Shown here: positions 20,784 to 28,037 of the stretch, in pieces
How the letters are laid out: each line of letters starts with the position of its first letter
Numbering within the stretch: position 1 is the first letter of the stretch
Assembly: GCF_004339085.1 (NCBI RefSeq)
Contig: NZ_SMFX01000001.1
Span: 1,806,242 to 1,870,241 of the forward strand
Reading direction: 5' to 3'
Length of the DNA stretch: 64,000 bases
Source of the DNA: Thiogranum longum
GTDB taxonomy: Bacteria > Pseudomonadota > Gammaproteobacteria > DSM-19610
Made by a program: the position numbers and the translations under genes
Notes under the pieces: generated by a model
Seen by the model: only the letters and a program-made list of their open reading frames with translations
The model's database searches: none
What the model was told of the DNA's origin: nothing

Positions 20784-21089
20784 TTACATGCGTCCACTCT
20801 GACATTTCCAGCAGAAATCGAACGAGGCATCGTTAAGCTCACCGCAATGGGTACAGCGCCATTCTTTGGTGTTTTCCTGGTTAAAAGCCTTCTGTAGCAG
20901 CTTTTCCGCTCGTTCATAGTCGGCATCATTGGCCACCCAGAGCTCCGGCCAGGTATCGTGGGGTGACAGCTCGCCGATGCCGCCTGATACATACTCATTT
21001 TTCATGATGACTTCTATGCCCGAATTCTCGACAATGTTTTTGGCATTGCCAACCAGAATCGGATTCTCGTGCGTGTAGAGTAGTTTCAC
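20784..21089 (-). CDS. DUF2007-domain protein with C-terminal zinc ribbon
   Basis: A 101-residue protein. The first 70 residues match the DUF2007 pattern (LLYTHENPILVGNAKNIVENSGI ... AELWVANDADYERAEKLL in outline). The tail is a small zinc ribbon (WRCTHCG ... FDFCWKCQSG) with two CxxC pairs. DUF2007 proteins are often called putative signal-transducing proteins because of PII-like structure, but their role is not established. Confidence 0.75.
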   Translation of the reverse strand: MKLLYTHENPILVGNAKNIVENSGIEVIMKNEYVSGGIGELSPHDTWPELWVANDADYERAEKLLQKAFNQENTKEWRCTHCGELNDASFDFCWKCQSGRM

Positions 21090-21134
21090 AGGCTAATAGT
21101 CAATGATGTCCAACGAGACAACACCCATTATTTT

Positions 21135-21812
21135 TCAGTGCCCATGCAGTTCACGACCTGCCGCCGCCATGGCGTCCTCACTGAGTTGATCGCCACTGGC
21201 GGCAATCAGGTTTGACAACAGTTGTTTGGTCTCGTCCCGGCTATTGATGCGCGGAAACGCCATGTCCGGAACCGGGACATCGAGAAACCGGCAAAGTGGC
21301 TCCCAACCTTCACTGACCTGGTAGACAAGGAGCCTGTCGGCCGCGATAGAAGCAACGATTTCTGCGCTGCGTCGGGTGAAGAAATCGACCATATACACGC
21401 TATCCTGCATACGATTCTGCATCCTGTCCCAAATGGTCTTTTGCACCATCTCCCCAAACGGAGAATTTTTTATGAACGCGGCAAACTCAACAGAATGAAT
21501 CGTCTCGTTGGTTGAGTCAAACCATTTGTTCGCATCACGAACGGTCAGTATCACTTTCGCGTCCGGGTAATATGCCGCCAGCTCCTTCCAGTAGTTGCAG
21601 CCGGGATTATCAACGGTTGCGGAATAATCACTGAATATCCCGTCCCAATCCGCCTTACCTGCGGCCACATTGACCCAGTCCGCAGTACACTCAGGGTTTT
21701 TCAGCACTTCGCTCATGTGATAGCAACGACCAACACCCAGGGCTTCAAGCGCAACCTTCAGGGATGCCGTACCTGTCCGGCCCATGCCGGCCCCGATTAC
21801 TTTTAACGCCAT
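21135..21812 (-). CDS. P-loop sulfotransferase-family protein
   Basis: A 225-residue protein starting VIGAGMGRTGTASLKVALEALG, which is the 5'-phosphosulfate-binding loop of the Sulfotransfer_4 group. WFDSTNETIHS and LTVRDANKW form the 3'-phosphate region. Such enzymes move sulfate from PAPS to an acceptor, but many bacterial members are untested. The gene lies at the edge of the cassette region and has no attC after it, so I treat it as chromosomal. Confidence 0.75.
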   Translation of the reverse strand: MALKVIGAGMGRTGTASLKVALEALGVGRCYHMSEVLKNPECTADWVNVAAGKADWDGIFSDYSATVDNPGCNYWKELAAYYPDAKVILTVRDANKWFDSTNETIHSVEFAAFIKNSPFGEMVQKTIWDRMQNRMQDSVYMVDFFTRRSAEIVASIAADRLLVYQVSEGWEPLCRFLDVPVPDMAFPRINSRDETKQLLSNLIAASGDQLSEDAMAAAGRELHGH

Positions 21813-21873
21813 GGCTTTATCCTCCTGATGTCATTTCCAGAAAACACCCGCGACATTAACAACTGGCCTCTTA

Positions 21874-21953
21874 GACAGTATTTCCCTCAATGCATCATTA
21901 ATCAGTGTTTGATAACCTCGACCAAGCTTATCCCCCTTCTCACGGAATGCCTC
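21874..21953 (-). pseudogene. Fossil fragment of a brnA-like antitoxin gene
   Basis: This 80 bp stretch differs from 25140-25219, inside the intact brnA gene, at only 4 positions. Read on the minus strand it encodes EAFREKGDKLGRGYQTLI and the residues that follow, without a start codon, and the frame runs into an unrelated tail and stop near 21834. It is a duplicated, truncated remnant about 3.2 kb from its intact copy. Confidence 0.75.
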
Positions 21954-22000
21954 TTGAATATGCAGATGCGATATTATCTATTCTTAATCTCCTGGTTGGC

Positions 22001-22040
22001 ACATAACAGTGGTACTAACGAGCCCCCGTGTCTTGTTATA
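22001..22040 (-). repeat. Short attC-like site (terminal)
   Basis: On the minus strand it reads TATAACAAG ... GTTATGT over about 40 bp. The arms are weakly paired and it is shorter than a standard attC, so it may be a degenerate end of the array. It separates the SDR-like cassette from the brnA fossil. Confidence 0.35.
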
Positions 22041-22045
22041 CATTT

Positions 22046-22771
22046 TTATGCATGACTGTATATGACTGGCATTTTTCCCTTCCATTCATCCCATAGCTCT
22101 GAATTTATAGCTAACTCAGACATGAAATCAGCAACATTGATACGACTGATTGAGCCAGCATCAAATATCGCATTTCTAATGGGAGATGTGTATATATCGT
22201 ATTGACTGATTTGATCTTCATTTACAAGAGCATCGGGGCGAACCGCTGCCCACTCAATACTATTGTTGTTTTGTCCAATTTCAAGGCGAAGAAAATCAGC
22301 AGCATTCTCATTATCTACATGAGGAGGAAGCAAGAAACGCAAAATAGAAATAACAAACCTTTGGGAAAATGGAGGCTTTTCAGGAATGTCGCGATTGCTA
22401 TTGCCTGTTGTATTCATGAGAACTATTTTCATTTTGTTATTAGCGTGAACTGTCTCAGCAGTTTTGGTGATTTTTTTAACAGCATTAGTCACAAGACGTC
22501 TGGGATGACCAAACATGCCTTTGAAAGTTAAATTATGTCCCAGACAACATAGAACTGCTTCACAGTCTCTAACATACTGAGCAAGGTCACTTTCAGGTAT
22601 TTCGGATATATCTGCTTCAACTATTTGCAGGCCTGGATGAGGGCCAACTATGTTTGTTAGTGAACTTGCATTACGAACAATGGCAATTATCTCAACACCC
22701 TTCTTAAGCAGTATTTCTACAAGTAATCGACCCGTAGCACCACTTGCACCTAAAATTAACATTTTCTTCAT
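22046..22771 (-). CDS. NAD(P)-binding atypical SDR-family protein (cassette)
   Basis: A 241-residue protein with the dinucleotide-binding loop ILGASGATGRLLVEILL at its start, then ADISEIPESDL and VNTTGNSN-like segments. This is the pattern of NAD(P)H-binding proteins of the NmrA/YwnB type (PF13460). The catalytic Tyr-x-x-x-Lys of classical SDRs is not apparent, so it could be a reductase or a redox sensor. It begins 26 bp after the core of the attC at 22797-22853. Base composition is clearly more A/T-rich than the flanking core genes, consistent with transfer. Confidence 0.75.
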   Translation of the reverse strand: MKKMLILGASGATGRLLVEILLKKGVEIIAIVRNASSLTNIVGPHPGLQIVEADISEIPESDLAQYVRDCEAVLCCLGHNLTFKGMFGHPRRLVTNAVKKITKTAETVHANNKMKIVLMNTTGNSNRDIPEKPPFSQRFVISILRFLLPPHVDNENAADFLRLEIGQNNNSIEWAAVRPDALVNEDQISQYDIYTSPIRNAIFDAGSISRINVADFMSELAINSELWDEWKGKMPVIYSHA

Positions 22772-22796
22772 TTTGTCACTCGGACTTTATTAAGAT

Positions 22797-22853
22797 GCAT
22801 AACGATTAAGGCCAGTGGCGGCGAAGCCGTCCACCTGGGCCGTCTTGTTATCT
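22797..22853 (-). repeat. attC site A
   Basis: A 57 bp imperfect palindrome, reading AGATAACAAG ... GTTATGC on the minus strand. Its centre (GGACGGCTTCGCCGCC) is almost identical to sites D and H. Confidence 0.8.
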
Positions 22854-22865
22854 GGCTGTACCAGA

Positions 22866-23288
22866 TCAAACGATACCAATCTGTTGCAGCATGCCCATTT
22901 GGTCCCATTGCTCCCATCGTTCGATTACCTGCTCCCCTACCACTCGATCAAAAATCAATCCTTCAAACCGCGCCCGATTGCCCGTAGGCTGAGAATCCCC
23001 GAGAGGACCTGTGTGCGTTCCAACAGCCGACCATCGTGTCGCGACTTTGTCACCCGAGATAATTTGGTCTTCTACAGTCAGCTGTAAATCCGGGAACGCC
23101 GTCAATAAACCACCGACCAAATCTTTAAATGCAGCAACCGAAAGGTCTGGCTCCGGCGCTCCCGCCATATGGATAACACAGTTTGGTGAAAAGGCCTCAT
23201 CTGCGACCGAAACATCTCCACGATTCAGACCATCAATCCATAGTTTTTCGTACTTTGTCACTTCCATATCTATTTCCTCGCTTGTCAT
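22866..23288 (-). CDS. SnoaL-like / NTF2-fold protein (cassette)
   Basis: A 140-residue protein with the pattern of SnoaL-like ester cyclases (WIDGLNRGDVSVADEAFSPNCVIH ... VEDQIISGDKVATRWSAVGTHTGP ... FDRVVGEQVIERWEQWD). The fold binds small hydrophobic molecules; many members are of unknown substrate. It lies between attC B and attC A in cassette orientation. Confidence 0.75.
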   Translation of the reverse strand: MTSEEIDMEVTKYEKLWIDGLNRGDVSVADEAFSPNCVIHMAGAPEPDLSVAAFKDLVGGLLTAFPDLQLTVEDQIISGDKVATRWSAVGTHTGPLGDSQPTGNRARFEGLIFDRVVGEQVIERWEQWDQMGMLQQIGIV

Positions 23289-23301
23289 TTATAGATAACG
23301 G

Positions 23302-23382
23302 GCTAACGGCATGCACCCCGGCGGCACCGCGAGGTTTGCGGCGTCCGAGCCCCGCAGGGGCGGACCGGGTGCATTTGCTATG
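23302..23382 (-). repeat. attC site B
   Basis: On the minus strand it has arms GCACCCGG/CGGGGTGC around a central stem (GGACGCCGC) and ends in GTTAGCC. It is similar to sites G and J. The stop codon of the short VOC gene lies in its first bases. Confidence 0.65.
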
Positions 23383-23548
23383 CATTTATATCTGACCAAA
23401 CCGCAAACTCATTGCCACTTGGCTCTGTGAAGTGAAAGCGACGACCACCTGGAAATGACCACCCGAATACCTGTTTAAAGAAGTCCTTTGTAAATTCGAT
23501 ATCGCTCGAAGGGAATTCAACGTAATTTATTTTCTCATGCTCATTCAT
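23378..23548 (-). CDS. Short VOC (glyoxalase-like) protein, apparently internally deleted (cassette)
   Basis: A 56-residue frame with ATG at 23548 and TAG at 23378. It opens INYVEFPSSDIEFTKDFFKQ and continues VFGWSFPGGRRFHFTEPSGNE. The first part matches the beginning of VOC-family proteins and the end matches the usual last strand (FxDPSGNEFAVWSD). The roughly 60 residues normally found in between are missing. It is either a deletion remnant or a mini-protein kept by the cassette. Confidence 0.55.
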   Translation of the reverse strand: MNEHEKINYVEFPSSDIEFTKDFFKQVFGWSFPGGRRFHFTEPSGNEFAVWSDINA

Positions 23549-23568
23549 CGCCTAATTTCTCTATTTAT

Positions 23569-23607
23569 GCATAACGTCCAAAATTGGTGGTACCAATGGT
23601 GTTATCA
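23569..23607 (-). repeat. Short attC-like site C
   Basis: On the minus strand it reads TGATAACACCATTGGT ... GTTATGC over 39 bp, with a central ATTGGT-ACC-ACCAAT stem. It is shorter than standard attC sites. It embeds the stop codon of the upstream gene. Confidence 0.45.
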
Positions 23608-24003
23608 AGGCGGACCTCTCGAAATATGCGCTGCAAACCCATCTCTCGCCTCTCGGGAAAGAGGCGCCAGTTCGTCAGATGGTGCACGCTCAATGCTTAT
23701 GCCCATTGCTGTAGCAACTGAGGAGACATTATCCGCCTTACGCTCAGAATCAATGAATAGCTGTTGTGGTCGTGAGCCGGCCTGCGCCTCCGCTGCAGCC
23801 AACAACTTTCTTGATTGAAACTCTGACATCTCCGATTCGGTCACTCGAACCATCTCCATGCCGAAAATCATGCCTGTTGAAAGCTCCATGATTGCCAATG
23901 CGTTAAAATCACCATCTTGCGTGGTTTGTACCGGGACATCATTGAGTTGAAGCAGCAGCCATGCTTCGTTGTTCGTGAACTGTGCAGGATCGATTGGCAA
24001 CAT
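23605..24003 (-). CDS. Unknown cassette protein
   Basis: A 132-residue protein (141 if it starts at 24030) that I do not recognise. It opens LPIDPAQFTNNEAWLLLQLN, has a beta-rich first half (VPVQTTQDGDFNALAIMELSTGMIFGMEMV) and a helical middle (MSEFQSRKLLAAAEAQ), and no signal peptide or membrane segment. It ends within attC-like site C. A two-layer alpha/beta protein seems likely, but no catalytic motif is evident. Confidence 0.55.
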   Translation of the reverse strand: MLPIDPAQFTNNEAWLLLQLNDVPVQTTQDGDFNALAIMELSTGMIFGMEMVRVTESEMSEFQSRKLLAAAEAQAGSRPQQLFIDSERKADNVSSVATAMGISIERAPSDELAPLSREARDGFAAHISRGPP

Positions 24004-24184
24004 GAGCTCCAGGTTTATGAAACCTAGCATTGTATATCTGGAAAAATGCCGTGTTACAACACGTAAAATCTCCCTATATCCCGCACCACCTCACCTGGCA
24101 CGCCCCTTAATATTTGAAGAGAACCTACGCTTTTACTACATTATTTTCAAGCGGTTGAACGATTGATGCTGGAAACCACCAGAG

Positions 24185-24412
24185 TTAGTCCTGATTGAGG
24201 CCGAGTTCCATTTGCTTCTTTTTGGTTAGCCCCAGGGAAACAAGACGGTGAGATGCTGTCAGGTAGTACACGAGTTCATCATCTTCCGTACCAGGTGCAT
24301 CATAGTGTTGTATCCACTTCATTCCACGAGAAGCGAAGTAAGGTGCCGGCCGATAACCGGGCTCGTCGCTCAAATAATGAAAATTGAGTTCGGACGTTTT
24401 AAAGATCACCAA
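24185..24412 (-). pseudogene. 5'-truncated MmcQ/YjbR-like gene
   Basis: The 75-residue frame matches the C-terminal two-thirds of MmcQ/YjbR proteins (FKTSEL ... PGYRPAPYFASRGMKWIQHY, then LTASHRLVSLGLTKKKQ). The N-terminal 40-45 residues of that family are absent. It now begins at a GTG only 6 bp after the tag stop codon. Probably a remnant, though it could be translated by coupling to tag. Confidence 0.55.
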
Positions 24413-24418
24413 GGCACA

Positions 24419-25024
24419 TCATGGCCGTTTGAATTGCTTTCTGGCATTCGCCACTTTGGTTCTGCTCACACAACCTTTTGCATGGTCATTAACCAGCCCC
24501 ATCGCCTGCATAAAGGCATAAACCGTGGTTGGGCCGACAAACTTCCAGCCCTTTTTCTTTAAATCCTTCGATAGCGCCACGGATTCTTCGCAGGTAGAGA
24601 CAGTTTGCGGTTCAGCAAGCTTTTTCCTGTCGGGTTCATAACGCCAGAAGTAAGCGGCTAATGAACCTTCCTGTTTGATCAGCTCTTTTGCGCATTTTGC
24701 ATTATTGATCGCCGCCTCGATTTTACCCCGATGACGAACAATCCCTGCATCCTTAAGCAATCTGTCGATGTCTTTCTGTGTAAAACGCGCCATTTCATCG
24801 AAGTCAAAGTTGCGAAATGCGGCCCGAAAGTTCTCGCGCTTGGCAAGGATGGTTCGCCAACTTAACCCGGATTGGAAGCTTTCCAGACACAGCTTTTCAA
24901 ACAGGTGATAATCGTCGTCTACCGGGTAGCCCCATTCCTCGTCGTGATAGTCAATGTATTCCGGCGTCGCACTGCACCAGCTGCAACGCGGTTTACCATC
25001 GGGGCCTTTTATGAGATTGCTCAT
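24419..25024 (-). CDS. tag: DNA-3-methyladenine glycosylase I
   Basis: A 201-residue enzyme that removes 3-methyladenine from alkylated DNA. The opening RCSWCSATPEYIDYHDEEWG, the pocket region FQSGLSWRTILAKRENFR and the tail VNDHAKGC are classic Tag features, including the Cys/His ligands of the structural zinc. It sits in the cassette region but has no adjacent attC. A second, unrelated methyladenine glycosylase gene lies at 33513. Confidence 0.93.
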   Translation of the reverse strand: MSNLIKGPDGKPRCSWCSATPEYIDYHDEEWGYPVDDDYHLFEKLCLESFQSGLSWRTILAKRENFRAAFRNFDFDEMARFTQKDIDRLLKDAGIVRHRGKIEAAINNAKCAKELIKQEGSLAAYFWRYEPDRKKLAEPQTVSTCEESVALSKDLKKKGWKFVGPTTVYAFMQAMGLVNDHAKGCVSRTKVANARKQFKRP

Positions 25025-25066
25025 TTAATCAATTGTGACATGAAACCGGTAAGTGGGCCTTCCTGC

Positions 25067-25318
25067 TCAGCCTGCCTTTTTAAGCTCTTCACGAAGGATT
25101 CGCCTCAGGGTCCTGGCATCCACGGCAGAACCCTTCTTCGACAGTATTTCCCTCAAGGCATCATTGATCAGCGTTTGATAACCTCGACCAAGCTTATCCC
25201 CCTTCTCACGGAACGCCTCGATGATATCGTCGTCCAGGTAGATGGTAATACGAGTTTTACCCGTGTTTTTTACAACGGGTCCTCGTTTGCCTTTACTAAA
25301 GTCGTATTCCTTTTTCAT
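25067..25318 (-). CDS. brnA: BrnA-type antitoxin
   Basis: An 83-residue protein with the CopG/ribbon-helix-helix-like BrnA pattern (KTRITIYLDDDIIEAFREKG, GRGYQTLINDALREIL). It follows brnT by 7 bp, the usual toxin-first order. It would neutralise BrnT and repress the operon. A palindrome upstream of brnT is the probable operator. Confidence 0.88.
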   Translation of the reverse strand: MKKEYDFSKGKRGPVVKNTGKTRITIYLDDDIIEAFREKGDKLGRGYQTLINDALREILSKKGSAVDARTLRRILREELKKAG

Positions 25319-25325
25319 AACTTTT

Positions 25326-25574
25326 TCACTCTGGCTTCATTGCAGCGCGCGCAGAAATAATCCGTATTAAACTGCCGCGATATGTGTAAACAACAACCAC
25401 GATTCTGCCCAGGGCATCCATTCCAATCAGGACGAACCGCGCTTCACTCGATACCCCGGGATCGGGCATAGTGATGGCGTACTGATCGTAGAAAGCGGGT
25501 TCTACGTCAGAGAAGCGGATTCCATGCTTCGTGAAATTTGACCGCGCTTTCGCAGGGTCCCATTCAAGGTCCAT
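25326..25574 (-). CDS. brnT: BrnT-type ribonuclease toxin
   Basis: An 82-residue protein with the BrnT pattern: LEWDPAKARSNFTKHGIRFSD, a central VLIGMDALGRIVVVVYTYRG and the C-terminal IRIISARAAMKPE. BrnT is a RelE-fold RNase that stops growth by cutting RNA. The family's end is usually ISARKATKxER; here the arginine/lysine-rich tail is cut short (AAMKPE), which may weaken activity. Confidence 0.85.
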   Translation of the reverse strand: MDLEWDPAKARSNFTKHGIRFSDVEPAFYDQYAITMPDPGVSSEARFVLIGMDALGRIVVVVYTYRGSLIRIISARAAMKPE

Positions 25575-25580
25575 AAATAA

Positions 25581-25596
25581 ATAGTATGCATACTAT
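25581..25596. promoter_or_regulatory. Perfect 16 bp palindrome upstream of brnT
   Basis: ATAGTATGCATACTAT lies 7 bp upstream of the brnT start codon, a position expected for BrnA autorepression. Confidence 0.5.
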
Positions 25597-25698
25597 ATGT
25601 ATATAGCCAAGCTCTCTATCCTGGCAATACTATCTCTATGGGTTCCAGACCGAGCTCACGAAGCATTTCACCGGGATGTGGCGGGTTATGCACCTTCA

Positions 25699-26145
25699 TC
25701 ACGACTCATCATGGTCAATATGAATATCGTTCGGAAACGGCTTGCCTTTGCCGGTTTCGATGGCATCTTTCAGGCTAAGCAGGAATACAGCCCACTTGGT
25801 ACTACAGTGCCCCATGAACTCCGATTGTTCTTTCCACCCCGAATGCAAAAATAACACCCAGGTCTGGTTACCCTCACGACTCAGCTGAAACGACACTTCA
25901 GTGCCCATCCATGCGCCAGGCATCTCACCCGCGTGTTTCCACCGCACGAGCGCGTCAGTTTGTAACTCTATGACCTCAAAATCGGGGCCCATACCCTCAA
26001 AACGAAATTCGATAACAGACCCGACATCGCCTGCGCCGGAAGTGTCCGTTGTCCACCATTTGGACAGGCCTTCGTTTGTTGTTAATAATTCGAATACTTT
26101 ACCGGGGGGACAGTTGATCCCGATTCTGTGGATGATGTTTGGCAT
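25699..26145 (-). CDS. SRPBCC / AHSA1-like ligand-binding protein
   Basis: A 148-residue START-like protein (IIHRIGINCPPGKVFELLTTNEGLSKWWT ... FEGMGPDFEVIELQTDALVRWKH ... KWAVFLLSLKDAIETGKG). The fold binds hydrophobic ligands; no specific one can be inferred. I take the ATG at 26145 because the family begins there; 26172 is an alternative. Confidence 0.75.
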   Translation of the reverse strand: MPNIIHRIGINCPPGKVFELLTTNEGLSKWWTTDTSGAGDVGSVIEFRFEGMGPDFEVIELQTDALVRWKHAGEMPGAWMGTEVSFQLSREGNQTWVLFLHSGWKEQSEFMGHCSTKWAVFLLSLKDAIETGKGKPFPNDIHIDHDES

Positions 26146-26202
26146 AGCCTGAATAGCCTCCCGGGGAGTCAACCAAACCGCAGGAACTCCCGCACGTACA
26201 AA

Positions 26203-26646
26203 CTAATGCTGCTTTTCTTCAATCGGCATTGCATCCAGCGGGGCGACGAACCCTATATAAAGAATACAATCATCGCCTTTCCTGCAATACGCCTTATGAG
26301 GCAATTTTGCCGGCCCGTACGCGAAATCACCTTTGTTTATAACAGCCGTTTCATGATTATCATACGTGACTTCGAGTTCGCCCGAAACCAGGACCATGCG
26401 TTCCTGTGACGTATGCGTGTGGTATGGAATACTGAAATCACCAGGCACCTTAAAGTAAATATCAACATTGTTTTGTGCGGGATCGCCTTGTAATACCGCA
26501 ATCTCGCATCCTTCCGGTATAAAGGCAGGACATGGACCCCATTGCAGCGCCGGGGCATCTGCCGAGATAACCAATGCCTGGTCCGATGCAGACAAGTTTG
26601 TGGAAACTGCCAACAGCAGAGCGCCTGTTATTAATGTTTTTTTCAT
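26203..26646 (-). CDS. Secreted cupin-domain protein
   Basis: A 147-residue protein starting at ATG 26646 behind CAGGAG. It has a Sec signal (KKTLITGALLLAVSTNLSAS) and a single cupin with the metal-binding pattern PYHTHTSQERMVLVSGE in motif 1 and AYGPAKLPHKAYC in motif 2. Two Cys pairs (CPAFIPEGC and CRKGDDC) could form disulfides in the periplasm. Function unknown. Confidence 0.72.
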   Translation of the reverse strand: MKKTLITGALLLAVSTNLSASDQALVISADAPALQWGPCPAFIPEGCEIAVLQGDPAQNNVDIYFKVPGDFSIPYHTHTSQERMVLVSGELEVTYDNHETAVINKGDFAYGPAKLPHKAYCRKGDDCILYIGFVAPLDAMPIEEKQH

Positions 26647-26659
26647 TCCGATTCTCCTG

Positions 26660-26944
26660 TTACGTTTCATTATTAAACTTTTCTCGGTCAATGCCCCAAC
26701 CAATAAGATAACCTATACCTCCAGATATAAGGACATAAATTGGTATAAAAATAAAAATTAGCCCGGCTGTGGATGATCCTGTTCTCGACTCACCCCAATC
26801 AAATATCCAGGCCAAATGGATATAACCCGATAAAGCCATACTTCCCACAAGAAAGCCGACCGCGCCCCATAGCATAGGCCTTTTTCCGGCGCTTCTGGCA
26901 CCCATATAAAGATAGGATTGTGTAAGGCCCCATTCCCTATCCAT
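26660..26944 (-). CDS. Small two-helix membrane protein (cassette)
   Basis: A 94-residue protein with two hydrophobic segments (PMLWGAVGFLVGSMALSGYI and AGLIFIFIPIYVLISGGIGYLIGW). Short polar ends face the cytosol by the positive-inside rule. It starts just after the core of attC D, which marks it as the first gene of a cassette. I know no family. Confidence 0.5.
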   Translation of the reverse strand: MDREWGLTQSYLYMGARSAGKRPMLWGAVGFLVGSMALSGYIHLAWIFDWGESRTGSSTAGLIFIFIPIYVLISGGIGYLIGWGIDREKFNNET

Positions 26945-26949
26945 GAAAC

Positions 26950-27005
26950 TTAATGATTAAGGCCAGCGGCGGCGAAGCCGTCCGTCTGGGCCGAATTGTT
27001 ATGCC
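26950..27005 (-). repeat. attC site D
   Basis: On the minus strand it reads GGCATAACAA ... with the central stem shared with sites A and H. The last bases (CATTAAG) deviate from the GTTRRRY core, so the site may be decayed. Confidence 0.65.
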
Positions 27006-27595
27006 TAAATACAACCAGCGCGTTTTTGTTGACCAGCAACATACTCAGGGAAACTAGACGCACCTTCTGGCACGGCCACGTTGGCATCGGGGTTTCTAGT
27101 AATATTTTTCTGATATGCCTCCAGACTTTTTTCATAAGGCCCGCATTCTTCTTTATGCTCTCCAAGGAAATAGTATGCGAACCCCAAATTCAGATACGCA
27201 TTAGTGAGCGCATCATATTCTCCTGTCTTTACATAGTACGCGATACCTTTTTCGAAATACCGCTTTGATATTTCGAGCCTATTATCAAAAGTTGCTTCTT
27301 TATCCATAAATCCGTTTTCTCGGTAGAACTTCTCCCATTTTCCAATTGAATCAGATCTAAAGAAGAATCCGTATGTCACATTAGCTCTGCCAAGACAGGA
27401 ATAGTCATTGGAGTCAATGCATATTTCAATAGCTTCCCGTATCAGCCTCTCTGCGGGGAGAGGCCTTTCTTGATTGTTGAACAATTCAGCGGCCCAACCT
27501 AATTTTTCTCTGGGGTCACTGGTTTCTGGAACCAGCATGGCAGCGCACCCGTGTAGCAACACGCTCAATATCGCAAACCCGGTGATTCTTATCAT
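27005..27595 (-). CDS. Lipoprotein with TPR-like helices (cassette)
   Basis: A 196-residue protein from the ATG at 27595 (GAGGGAAGC upstream). Its lipobox-like SVLLHGC gives a lipid-modified Cys. The rest is helical, with TPR-like spacing (CLGRANVTYGFFFRS, ALTNAYLNLGFAYYFLGEH) and six further Cys residues. The stop codon is next to attC D. Such repeats bind proteins; the partner is unknown. Confidence 0.6.
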   Translation of the reverse strand: MIRITGFAILSVLLHGCAAMLVPETSDPREKLGWAAELFNNQERPLPAERLIREAIEICIDSNDYSCLGRANVTYGFFFRSDSIGKWEKFYRENGFMDKEATFDNRLEISKRYFEKGIAYYVKTGEYDALTNAYLNLGFAYYFLGEHKEECGPYEKSLEAYQKNITRNPDANVAVPEGASSFPEYVAGQQKRAGCI

Positions 27596-27605
27596 GCTTC
27601 CCTCT

Positions 27606-27845
27606 TTAGGCATATCGAAAACGAAGAGTATTGAAGGTAGCTACTGGTATCCATTTATTTTTAAGCATCGCATTTCTCAGGCCGCAACGAAATGCATAAT
27701 CCATTCTTCCAAGATCCATGAGCGCGCTATAGCGGTCATTCGTAATTTTTGTAATATCAATATCGTTTGGCAACACTGTTAAATTTAAAACAGCTTCATC
27801 TAAGATTACTATCGGCTTTTCCAAAACGAGGAAAGCATTAACCAT
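27606..27845 (-). CDS. Unknown short protein, possibly a remnant (cassette)
   Basis: A 79-residue frame ending 10 bp before the lipoprotein start. Sequence such as ITNDRYSALMDLGRMDYAFR looks like the C-terminal end of a larger enzyme, and no strong ribosome site precedes it. I do not recognise the family. Confidence 0.35.
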   Translation of the reverse strand: MVNAFLVLEKPIVILDEAVLNLTVLPNDIDITKITNDRYSALMDLGRMDYAFRCGLRNAMLKNKWIPVATFNTLRFRYA

Positions 27846-27904
27846 AACAATCTCAATCGCAGTCTCATTAGCCCCCCTAATATTTCTTAGGCCGCAAACG
27901 CTCG

Positions 27905-27976
27905 AATTAACATGCTATTTTTACACAGAGCAAAGCGGCGTGTAAAAATGGTCAATGTTGAATGAATAGTTATGTG
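27905..27976 (-). repeat. attC-like site E
   Basis: On the minus strand it runs from ACATAAC to GTTAATT. The centre has perfect 9 bp arms, TTTTTACAC (27918-27926) and GTGTAAAAA (27940-27948), around a 13 nt loop. It lies between the isomerase gene and the next reading frame, where a cassette boundary is expected. Confidence 0.5.
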
Positions 27977-28037
27977 TTTTTACCTGTATGTTATTCATTG
28001 TGCATTATTCCCTAATAGATATTCAGACTGATCCAAC

